From Elymus sibiricus (taxonomy: Eukaryota; Streptophyta; Magnoliopsida; Poales; Poaceae), in assembly GCA_039707655.1 (NCBI GenBank), contig CM077676.1, forward strand, positions 376,282,114-376,346,113: a stretch of DNA of 64,000 bases. Reading direction: 5' to 3'. A program made the translations under genes and the position numbers. The notes beneath the pieces are model-generated. The model ran no database searches. It saw only the letters and a list, made by a program, of their open reading frames with translations, and had not been told where the DNA came from. Shown here piece by piece: positions 55,514 through 64,000 of this stretch. Position 1 is the first letter of the stretch. Every line of letters starts with the position of its first letter.

Positions 55514-57340
55514 TCAGAAAGGCATCGTGTTGAAGCAAAACGGCCCATAGGGCGTGATGAATGTCGTTGCTGCCTGGTTAGATTCCTTCATCTTTATTTG
55601 ATGATATCCTGAGTAGGCGTCTAGGAAGCACAGTGCATCGTGGCCCGCAGTGGCATCCACAATTTGGTCAATACGGGGTAAGGGGAAGGGGTCTTTGGGG
55701 CAAGCTTTATTGAGGTCTTTGAAATCGACACACAAACGCCAGGACCTGTCCTTTTTTGGTACCATCACCAAATTGGCTAGCCAGTGAGGGTGTTTTATGT
55801 CCCTGATGAATCCTGCCTCTAGCAGCTTTGCTAGTTCCTCGCCCATTGCTTGACACTTGGGCTCGGAGAAACGCCGAAGTGTTTGTTTAACAGGCTTATA
55901 GCCTGTTAGTATGTTTAAGCTATGCTCTGCAAGCCTACGGGGTATCCCTGGCATATCGGAGGGGTGCCAGGCGAATATGTCCCAGTTTTCCTTGAGGAAA
56001 GCGCGTAGGGCTTCGGCAACTTCTGGGTCGAGGTTAGCCCCTATGGACGCCGTTTTAGCAGCGTCCGTTGGGTGAACCTGGAATTTGACTATCTCGTCAG
56101 CCGGTTTGAAAGAAGTAGGTTTTGATCTTTTGTCGAGAACGACATCGTCCCGGTCAACCTCGGCGCGCAGCGCGGTCAGCTCCTCGGCCGCGAAGGCTTC
56201 GGCCAGAGTCTCGAGGGCGAGGGACGTCGTTTTATTCTCGGCTTTGAGTGCCCTGTTGGGATCGCTTGAGATAGTAATGATCCCTTTCGGGCCCGGCATC
56301 TTGAGCTTCATGTAACCGTAGTGCGGCACCGCTTGAAATCTTGAGAAGGCGTCCCGTCTGAGGATGGCGTGGTATCCACTTTTGAAAGGCGCGATGTGGA
56401 ACGTAATCTCCTCGGAGCGATAATTATCCGGAGTCCCAAAGACTACGTCCAGGGTTATCTTTTCGCTACAGCGTGCCTCTCGTCCAGGGACTATTCCTTT
56501 GAAGGTGGTGGTGCTCTGTTCTATGCGCGATTTATCGATGTGCATTTTGTCCAGAGTGTCTTCGAATATCAGATTCAAGCTGCTGCCTCCGTCCATAAGG
56601 ACCTTATGGAGGCGGCAGTGGTCCACGATGGGGTTGAGGACTAGCGCGGCGGGACACCTGTCTAGGGCAGACTTCGGCTGATCGTGGTGGTCAAAGGTGA
56701 TCGGCGTGTCTATCCACGCGCCCCGAGGTGGTACTTGTCGGACAGAATTAATTCCCCGCAAGGCCCATTTGCGCTGGTTGTTAGACGTAAAGGTCTCGTA
56801 AATCATTAGGACCTTGTCTTCGTCCGAGGTCTGTTCAAGGTGGCTGGAGGTGCCCGCCAAGAGGGCGGGTCCCCCTTTGGCCACCTGCCTCAACACCCAA
56901 TAGTCGCGAAGGCTGTGAGTCGGGCAGGAGTTAGCCAATACGGCGTGGATCGGGCATGGTTTATCCAAAAAGCCGTCCAGAGTTGTTCCCGGGTAACCGG
57001 AGGTTTTCTTCTTCTTCCGGGGTCAAATGCCCGGAGTGTTCCGTTTGCGATTTTCTCGCCGAAGTGCCGACCGGTCACGTTCCGGGTAGTCCTCACAGAT
57101 CGAGTCCGTGTTTTCCTTGGTCCGCCAGGCATCTTTGATGGCGCAAAATCGTGCTACCAGGTTGGTTAATTCAGGGAGTGTTTGGACGCAACGACAAGCG
57201 AGGACGTTCGAGACGCCTTTATCCTTGCATCCGCGCTCGAAAGCGGAAATTATGTCAGAGTCTTGGTAGTCCAGTATCTTGTTCTGTTCTTGACGGACAA
57301 GAATTTGGCCCAGTATCGTCTGATCGTGTGGCACCACGCC
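55514..57340 (-). pseudogene. Gypsy B gag C-terminus, aspartic protease and RT N-terminal half
   Basis: The minus frame from 57337 holds late gag (RQEQNKILDYQDSDIISAF), a TGA near 57020, then a Cys/His-rich stretch (CPIHAVLANSCPTHSLRDYW) in the zinc-knuckle position. The open part 56968-55514 (484 codons) has the protease active site D126 (VLMDGGSSLNLIFEDTL) and RT fingers/palm (KLLEAGFIRDIKHPHWLANL, WRLCVDFKDLNKACPKD, DAYSGYHQIKM). It stops at a TGA where related RTs read Gly (FNTMPF, stop, LKNAG). The left end of gag is cut by the LTR-like insertion and about 300 residues of gag between the two halves appear to be missing. Confidence 0.85.
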
Positions 57341-58881
57341 TGAATACCACTGTAGCCAGACGGTCGCCGCACACGCCAGCCCAGGAGATCACTCTGGCGT
57401 CCGCATTTACAACAAGTATCATGAACACAGACATTTCTATTAATGGGTATATAAGGCTTACATGATATATTACAAGGGTGATGGCAGCGGAAAAGCTCTA
57501 TCTAAGGCAGCATGGTCCTGGTGCGGCTCCAATCCACAGGGATCTGACTGGGTTACTCTTCTAGCCCGCGAACACTCCGGCTCCTCGCTAGAGGTCGTCG
57601 AATCCTTAGGTGAACCTGGCCACATTGAAGGCCGCTGAGTACTTTTGAATGTACTCGCAAGCAAACCAAACCAACATATACACCAAGCAATGCAATCCAT
57701 GGCATTCAAGCATGCATTTGTTATCTTAATAGTATTAACTATCAGATTATGGCAGGATTATCTAGCAAGATTAATCATGTAGCAGCATTAATCATCATGT
57801 CATAACAGTATTATCTAGCATAATAATTACTGAAGTAAATGCAGTAAAGTAAAGTATATCAGGTAAATGATCCGAACTCCGAATATGCTCACGATCCAAA
57901 TCTGATCCAAGCTTTGCGGTCACCCGACCGCTCATCTCATAACCATCTCATGGCTAGCATTCAAACCTTTGACATCATCTGATGTCCACGCATCTGCACT
58001 GCAAGTCTGACAACCCTTACCATTCTCTGGTTTAGTCTTAGCAATAACATTATATAGTTTGTTCCTCCAGACTCGACACAGACCAAATAGGGGCCTACAC
58101 GAACTGTCCATGACTGAGGACGTGGCTATTCGAATAGATTTACACTCTGCAGAGGTTGCGCACTTTACCCACACCATGGAGCGCCTGGCCTCGTACTTTA
58201 GTACATGTTCCCATTCGGGTGGACCAGTGCTGCTCCAACAAAACTCGGTCTATTGCCCGGCACTCTTACGGTCCCACTGACAATCATACCCTCCCAGGGT
58301 CATGTCCTGGGTGGCCCCTGTGTCACCCCGTGACACCTGCCACCGTCGTGGCCAAACTAAACTGTCCCAAACGGGGACCACGCGCAAACAAACAACTGGG
58401 CTCACAAGGTTATCGCCGCCTACCGGGCCAGGGTAGCGCGCACGCATAACCTTCCCTAGTTTGGTGGTACCGACAAGAGGCAAGACAATAGACCAAGCTA
58501 GGGCCTCCCCATCCAGGCAAATGTGGTTGCACGGGTAAGCTCGGTAGGTGACACTATGACTCGATCCAGTCGACGGAGGAGGTTGTTGTTATTAAGTCAC
58601 ATTCTTAATTACTGTAATAACAACAGTAATGCATGATGAAAATATAACAACCTATCTCCATACTGTCATATACGAGTCACTAGGGCGATAATATGATGAG
58701 CATTAACAACTAAGGTAAATAACAAATTCAATCTAGCAGGAGTTTAATAATTTTACCAGTCTTGGCTGTAGGTGACAACCATCTGAACCCTTGCATGAAA
58801 CCGGCAAATAAACCAGTAGCCACCAGAACGGTCTTTACAACTCAGATCTGGGACGTTACCGGAATAACTCAACCCCGGCTC

Positions 58882-59107
58882 AAGACGGCTAAAAAGCAGC
58901 TCAGAGCATGAGACGGTGTTGATAAAAAGAGTGTAGCGGTTCCCTAAGACGGCCGAAAAGCAGCTCAGAGCATAGGGTCACCGCTACAGAAAGAAATTCA
59001 ACAGCTGTCCGAGACGGCCGAAAAGCAGCTCAGAACACGGGCCAGTTGTTGAAAAGAGAACAAAAAGTCGGCATCCACCCCGGACGGCCGGAAATAGCTC
59101 AGAACAC
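58882..59107. repeat. Four-copy tandem repeat, period about 65 bp
   Basis: 'agacggccgaaaagcagctcagaNca' starts at 58882, 58947, 59012 and 59081 (last copy shortened). Spacers differ more than the cores, and each spacer holds a 'gttg' or 'gcg'-flanked word complementary to its neighbour. Confidence 0.8.
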
Positions 59108-59564
59108 AGGCGTGGTGCCGTCACCAAAGAAAGGCAAACAAGGGTTCACTGGCGTCACATACAGCTCACCACTACGCATACAAGCATAAGCATATTAATT
59201 TAAATACGCAAGAATAACATAGAGCAATGCTTTAGGGCATATATCAAATGGTCGGCTTGCCTGGGGGTGAAGGAATACTCCGGGAGAAGTGCGGTCAGCT
59301 CGCGGAAAGATTCGCCGGAAAAGATTCTCTCTCGGAGGGCTGATAGAAGGGCAAGGGCAAAATGGTCATTTTCACAGTGTGAAAACATTATGAAAATGAT
59401 ACCATCGGAACGGGCTCGACGAACTGAAGACGTGGGCGTTGGATTCACATCGATCGGAGTTGTGAGCGAAAAGAGATTGATGAATGACTGCCAGGGACCT
59501 TTCTGTAAAGAAAATATTTACCACCGGGTCCCTGCCAGCGCTGCGGGTGGCGCCTTCTCTGGAA

Positions 59565-59670
59565 ATACGCTTTCCAGAAGGAAAAGCGCATTTCTGCTGC
59601 TTACACCTTCCAGAGGTGAAAACGCATTCCTCCGGAGTACGCTTTCCGAAGTGGAAAGCGCATCCTCGGC
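59565..59670. repeat. Cluster of CGCTTTCC...GGAAAGCG palindromes
   Basis: 'acgctttccagaaggaaaagcgca' and 'acgctttccgaagtggaaagcgca' are two strong hairpins with a related 'acaccttccagaggtgaaaacgca' between them, all inside the LTR-like element. Confidence 0.65.
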
Positions 59671-60195
59671 TTTGCGTCCACTTAAGCCTGTGGGCCCGGT
59701 GGCTGAGCCACTTACAGGCGGGCCCCGCCAGCTCTCTCTCTCTTCTCTCGTTCTCCTTCTTCTTCCTCCGACAGAGAGAGACAGCGGCGCCGGCCGGCAC
59801 GATTCCCGGCGAGGCAGGGCGCGGCGAGCTCGGCCGATGGGGGAGATGGGCTCGCGGCTCCCTCCCGCGCCCGTGGGTGGTCGAGGCGGAGGTGGGGGCG
59901 CACTGAGGCGACTGGACGGAGTGGAGGCGGGCGGCGGCAGAGGCGGTCTTGGGACGGCGGCCGTGGCCTTCCCCGGGGTAAAATGGAGGCGACGAGGTCC
60001 TCTGGGTGGTGGTGGTGGTCGGCTACGATGACTAGGCGGAGCAGAGGGGTCCGAAGACGACCGAATTTTGGCGAGGTCGAGGGCGGCAATGGCGGACAGA
60101 GGGAAGGGATGAGGGGCTCCGGGGCTCCGAGGAGAGGCGGGGTGGGGTGCTAGGAGGTAGAGGAGGAGGCTGGTGAGCTCAAGGGGCTCGGGGCA

Positions 60196-60208
60196 CGGCT
60201 ATTTATAG
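60196..60208 (-). promoter_or_regulatory. TATA box of the 4.5-kb LTR
   Basis: CCTATAAATAGCC on minus, followed by GC- and pyrimidine-rich leader sequence with repeated ctcctc words. Confidence 0.6.
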
Positions 60209-61888
60209 GCGGCCGGCGAGGGAAGATAGGATCGGCCGCCGTGGCGATCTTAGCCGCATACTGGAGCTCCGGGGCGACGTGGCTGGCGGGTTCCCGGCGT
60301 CGGGGAGCGGCCGACCTGACTAGAGGCAGAGGGAGGCGACAGCTCGAGGAAGAAGAAGCCAACGAGAGAGGGAAACGACGACGGTCACGGGCGGACAGAA
60401 CTGCGGCGGCGACCGCCGTGGCGTGGAGAAGAAGAAAGAAGAGGGGAGAAGGTGTGGGAGAGGGGTACGTGGACGATGCGTAGCTATTTGACATGCTCAG
60501 ACAAGCTCGGGTTGGCCGGAGCTGGCTGGCCGACGAGGTTCATCGCACAGAGCGCCGTTTTGGCGTAGCTGCTGCGTGGTCACCACGGGTGCCACGTGCT
60601 CTGGCGCTTTGCTGAATGCCACAACATGTCAAATAGATAGATCAGAGGTCAGTGAGTTGACCTATGATGATTTTGGATGGAGGTGGAGGCAGGAGGTGAC
60701 TGATTGGAGCTCACAAAGGTTCTGACATGAAACTTGGACGGATTCCTGAGGAGAAATGGATGAGAATTGGGAGCTGAATCTTTGTCACAATGGAATAGGG
60801 TAGGAAGGACTAGGTTCTGGCAAAATTTGAAGGCATTTGGACCTTATTTGCATATACTTCCTTTGCAATGCCAAATTTGGTCCAGAAACTGAATCTTGAA
60901 GCTGCACTCATATGACTTGGTGGAATGGGCTGAATTTTTGTGGAGAGTGATGATTTGGATGTATAGAGGTACTGGAGAAATTTCAGCTCAATTGGAAATG
61001 CCAAAGTGGTACTTCCTTCACAAGGCTTGGATCTGGACAGAAACTAGATGGAATTTTTGGGAGAAAATGGCTAAATAAAATGATGTGAATTTTTGCATAC
61101 TCACATCATATAAGGAATATGAGGTCCTGGATTAATTTGAGAATTTTTGAAGCAATATAAAATATAGTTGCTTCACAACCTCAAAATAAATCCAGAAACA
61201 AGAATTGGATGATGCACTCAAAAGTTGAACTATGGAACTTGGGATCTTGATGGAAATGGTGAAGATATGGATAGGAGAAGCTCCACAAATTATTTGGGAT
61301 TTTTCCTGGCTACCAAAATGGTAGTTCCTTTAGAAAGTGCCCAAAATGCAATATTGGCTTTAAATAGGAAAGGCAATTTTCCTTATTTAATTATGGCCAA
61401 TATTTTTATCGGAGCTCAATATGATCACAAAGAATATCTCCACAAGTTTTCATGAACTTTGGAGATGGATAGATATTTTCCTGGATTTAATTCCTTTAAC
61501 TGGCAGAAAAAGGAATTAATTTTAAATGAAAAATATTGCAAATGACTTGGCAATATTTTTGCATATCCAGGGTTTATAGATATGGGATGATTACTGGGAA
61601 AAGATTGGGAGGCAATAGATCAAATAAAATTGGAGTTCCTTTGTAACGGAAGGAATTAGGGTTTCCCTTCCGGTAGATCGGAGAGTAGGGTTTCGGTGGC
61701 AAAATCTTGAGAAAATATCTTGGGTGGCAAGATTGGTCTGGAGAGAATCTCTGGTTGGATAGGAAAGGCAAGGCTAAATGACCATCTTCATATACCCAAA
61801 GGAAGGAGAAAATCCAATAACATCAAAAAAAAGACGGGAGCCAAATCCCGCGAAGGAAAAAAAACAAGGAGCGAAAACCAGGGTGTCA

Positions 61889-62277
61889 TAGATCGGCTCC
61901 TCGGGGAGCTGCCGTACGTAGGCCTAGTCCCAGACGTCAGGTGGGTCGGGGTTATCGGGGCGATATTCTATATGGGAGGTGAGCGGACCAGTTCCGATCT
62001 CTAAAGACCGTGGGCTCAAGACCTCGTTATTCTCACTTGACGTCGGATCCGCGGTCGCTAGTTTAGCCAAATTGATCTGGAGGTCGGTCGCCGGTAGGTC
62101 GCTGTCCAATCCGCTCTCCAAGAAGTATCTTAGCCCCTCGTCCGTGAGGGGATTCCTCGTTGGAACCAAAGAGGGGTCATGATTTGCTTCCACATTACGT
62201 GGAGGCGTCTCTGTGACCAAAGCTTCAAACGTGGAGGCATGCTCCATGGGCTTGAGGCCGTTAACCGGTGATCCCAT
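61889..62277 (-). pseudogene. Gypsy B gag N-terminus
   Basis: The minus frame starts with an ATG at 62275-62277 (MGSPVNGLKPMEHASTFEAL), 30 bases after the PBS, as expected for the start of gag. It runs through TRNPLTDEGLRYFLESGLDS and HIEYRPDNPDPPDVWD to a TAG near 61922, with about 12 more codons (YVRQLPEEPIYD) before the LTR-like insertion. The open frame extends upstream to a GTG at 62296-62298, but the ATG fits better. No known domain in this N-terminal part. Confidence 0.7.
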
Positions 62278-62306
62278 CGATCCTTTTGGTGATCGCACAG
62301 CGGGAC

Positions 62307-62324
62307 TCTCAATGAAAGCACCAG
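62307..62324 (-). promoter_or_regulatory. Gypsy B primer-binding site
   Basis: On minus, CTGGTGCTTTCATTGAGA lies directly after the 5' LTR. TGGTGC... is a PBS type seen in several Triticeae Gypsy elements; the tRNA is not assigned. Confidence 0.65.
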
Positions 62325-62817
62325 TGTCGGTGTAAGAATCGGCAGACCTCGGGGTAGGGGGTCCCGAGTTGTGGATCTCGGATCGGTGGTAACAAGGACA
62401 AGGGAGACGATGTTTACCCAGGTTCGGGCCCTCTTGATGGAGGTAAAACCCTACGTCCTGCTTCTGTTTATATTAATGGAGATGTATCGAATATAGAGTT
62501 GATCTACCTCGAGATCGTAATGTGTGTCTAACTTCTAGGGCTAGGTGAGCGATATTGCCTTTTCCCCCTTTCTACGGGCTAAACCCTATGGCTTATATAC
62601 ACGCCAGAGAGGGTATCTAGGGTTACAAAGTCAGTAACTAGTAGTAAGGCGGTTGGAAAGATCTTGGAGTATACGTCAAGTCTTCGGTAGAGACAGTCTC
62701 GATCACGCTTCTTATGTACGGCTTCCGGAGTCCATCTTGATCACGTACGAGGGCCCATCAGCCCAACCGACGAGACGGGCCGGCTAGGTTAACACCCCCT
62801 AATCTAGGACACTGTCA
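62325..62817 (-). repeat. 5' LTR of Gypsy B
   Basis: 493 bp; pairs with 38634-39129. A TATA box (GTATATAAGCC on minus, about 62590-62600) points left, into the element. Confidence 0.9.
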
Positions 62818-62822
62818 CCGCT

Positions 62823-64000
62823 CTTCCCCTCCTTGCAAGGAGGAGGTCTTCTTCGGTGTACCTCGGGAGGCTGAGGCCTCGGCCTCGGCCATGGAGGCAT
62901 CAACACCACCCCCCGTGGTATTTGTCGGAGGGATGGGTTGAGAGGTAGCCTCCCCTAGCCCGCCGTGGGCCGTAGGGGAGGGATGATGCTCCTCCGAGGC
63001 GCTGGGAGGAGGAAGCCCGCTCGACGACGTCTTGTCGTCAGGGCGGGAGTGTTGTGGGCTGTAAACATTAATCAGCCAAGGTTTAGGGCAGGCAGGTAAA
63101 AAAATGTGCAAGGGGTAATAGTCTAACATATGTACCTCCTCGGCAGGGGTTTCTCCCCGCGGGGCCCGAAGAAGTCGCCCTCTGACTTGGAGGGAACGAC
63201 CTCAGCCTCAGGCGGGGCCTTGTTAGAGGTGGCGTCGGCAACCTTTATGAGGCGCTTTCGCTTATGAGGCACCTCGGCCCCCGCCATGTCCTCGGACGCC
63301 GCCCTTCTTCTCTTCGGGGAGGAGTTGTTCTCCTCCCCCTCATCTTCTCCCTCTCCCTCCTCCTCGCCCGAGGAGAGGGTTTGTATTTCCTCGGACTTGG
63401 CGTCCGAGGTATCTCGGATCCGAAGACCCGTCCTCTTCTTCCCCGACTCCCTTGCTTTCGCAGGAGCCTTTGGGGGAACTACGGCCAGCAGGGCCTGTAG
63501 CTCGGGGGACTGGTTGTCTTCGGGGAGCAGAGCGGCTCACCTAATGAGTGCCGCTTTCAGCGCCCACTTCTGCAAACAGAGCGAGAAGATTCATACAAGC
63601 ATAAAAGGAGTAATTGTTGAAAAGGAAAAACGAATAGTACGTCGGATGCGCCGTGGGCGGCGCAGTAGCCGCCGTCCGGACCGGCTTCGGGAAATTCGTT
63701 TTGGGACGACTTGAAGAGAGTCGTCCACATGCCGTCCAGGGAGGTGCGGAAGAAATGCCGCACTGGAGCTTCATCTTCGGGCTTGTACAGACACATGGGG
63801 GCGGCCCAAAGTTGAAGAGGAAGGATGCGGCGGTGGAGCATCACGTCTACCACGGCCAGCAGCTTGAATCTCTTCTTCAGAGATCGGATCCTCCCCTGGA
63901 TGGCAGCGACTTCGTCCACGTTGCCCCACTCCAGGCCTTGCCTCTGCCACGACACCAGCTTTCGAGGAGGCAGCCCTGTGAAGGCTGGGACCTCGACCTG
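62823..64000 (-). pseudogene. Gypsy A antisense accessory gene, 5' exons, continuing beyond the window
   Basis: Minus-strand exons: window edge to 63641 (QVEVPAFTGLPPRKLVSWQR, RIRSLKKRFKLLAVVDVMLH, GPDGGYCAAHGASD; donor GAC|GTACTA), 63569-63136 (acceptor TTTGCAG; LLPEDNQSPELQALLAVV, acidic GEEEGEGEDEGEENN, basic HKRKRLIKV; donor GAG|GTACAT) and 63058-62823 (SEEHHPSPTAHGGLGEATSQ, SRGTPKKTSSLQGG), which runs into the Gypsy B insertion and resumes at 38628. A TAG near 63543 breaks the second exon. The first exon is homologous to exon 1 of the Gypsy B gene (PF04195-like). The N-terminus is outside the window. Confidence 0.72.

Larger units (their letters stand above)
57351..61888 (-). mobile_element. 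4.5-kb LTR of a large Gypsy-like element, nearly solo, minus strand
   Basis: Plus-strand ends are TGTAGCC and GGTGTCA, that is TGACACC...GGCTACA on minus. Just beyond the minus-strand end is GTGGTATTCAGGC, close to a tRNA-Met PBS, then gag of Gypsy B resumes. No TSD is visible (accac versus tagat). A strong TATA box (CCTATAAATAGCC on minus, about 60196-60208) gives a U3 of about 1.7 kb and a GC-rich R-U5 of about 2.8 kb. No ORF with a known motif. Length and lack of genes recall LARD-type LTRs such as Sukkula, but the family is not established. Ends are inferred. Confidence 0.55.
38634..62817 (-). mobile_element. Gypsy B: Tat-lineage Gypsy element, minus strand, with antisense accessory gene
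   Basis: LTRs at 38634-39129 (496 bp) and 62325-62817 (493 bp) and a perfect TSD, ccgct (38629-38633 and 62818-62822). The minus orientation is shown by the PBS next to the right LTR (TGGTGCTTTCATTGAGA on minus), the PPT gggg-ctac next to the left LTR, the LTR TATA box on minus and gag-pol on minus. About 24 kb as it stands; roughly 9.8 kb without the nested elements at 39888-49689 and 57351-61888. It carries two RNase H domains and an opposite-strand gene. It sits in an exon of the Gypsy A antisense gene. Confidence 0.9.
23120..64000 (+). mobile_element. Gypsy A: old Tat-like Gypsy element, host of all insertions to the right
   Basis: Gag-protease remains lie on plus (23121-25283) and a multi-exon accessory gene lies on minus (beyond 64000 to 26602). 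No LTR is inside the window: the left end was lost at the CACTA junction and the right end is outside. Removing Cassandra (27259-37612, TSD gcgag) and Gypsy B (38634-62817, TSD ccgct) restores continuous reading of the minus-strand exons, which proves these pieces are one element. The RT, RNase H and integrase expected between protease and the antisense gene are absent, either deleted or never present in this family. Confidence 0.78.

Noticed and set aside
58882..59107. CRISPR-like array of evenly spaced repeats
   Set aside because: The context is a plant retrotransposon LTR; only four diverging copies, no leader and no cas genes.
59267..60031. 254-codon plus-strand ORF
   Set aside because: Gly/Arg/Ala-rich low complexity in very GC-rich LTR sequence, opposite to a minus-strand TATA box; no family motif.

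Overview
The window looks like intergenic DNA from a large grass genome of the Triticeae type (wheat, Aegilops or barley relatives). It is almost wholly nested LTR retrotransposons, plus one CACTA transposon, one Stowaway MITE and a single recognisable host-type gene, a broken F-box gene. Family assignments rest on terminal motifs, target-site duplications (TSDs), primer-binding sites (PBS), polypurine tracts (PPT) and protein motifs read by eye. No database search was possible.

Layout. (1) 1-12770: 3' part of a Tat-like Gypsy element (called Gypsy 0), with a pol remnant at 1-323, a 3' LTR at 11881-12770 and a B3-domain ORF on the opposite strand at 10865-11539. A complete BARE1/Angela-type Copia element on the minus strand (599-9867) is nested in it. 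(2) 12771-17689: low-copy-looking DNA with a duplicated basic ORF, a Stowaway MITE (14143-14377) and an F-box/DUF295 pseudogene (14927-16516). (3) About 17690-23119: non-coding CACTA body made of degenerate 0.65-1.3 kb tandem units and short repeats, ending in a CACTA terminus at 23119. (4) 23120 to the window end: an old Gypsy element (Gypsy A) with a gag-protease relic on plus and a multi-exon accessory gene on minus that runs from beyond 64000 down to 26602.

Gypsy A holds two stacks of insertions. A Cassandra TRIM element (LTRs with 5S-rRNA-like sequence; TSD gcgag) sits in its antisense gene, and an Athila-like element (27268-36893; TSD atatc) landed 9 bp inside the Cassandra 5' LTR. Gypsy B (38634-62817, minus strand; TSD ccgct) sits in another exon of the same gene. 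Gypsy B has gag, protease, RT, two RNase H domains and integrase on minus and its own six-exon accessory gene on plus. That gene is split by a pol-less Copia-like derivative with two ORFs (39888-49689; TSD caagc). The gag of Gypsy B is split by a 4.5 kb LTR-like piece (57351-61888).

Three themes recur. All three Tat-like Gypsy elements carry an accessory gene antisense to gag-pol, and two of these genes keep introns. Two unrelated elements carry an LTR-like promoter module a second time, in front of an internal accessory ORF. Most coding regions have one or a few nonsense or frameshift lesions. The 691-aa ORF2 (45500-47575) and the 171-aa ORF3 (33493-34008) are the open exceptions.
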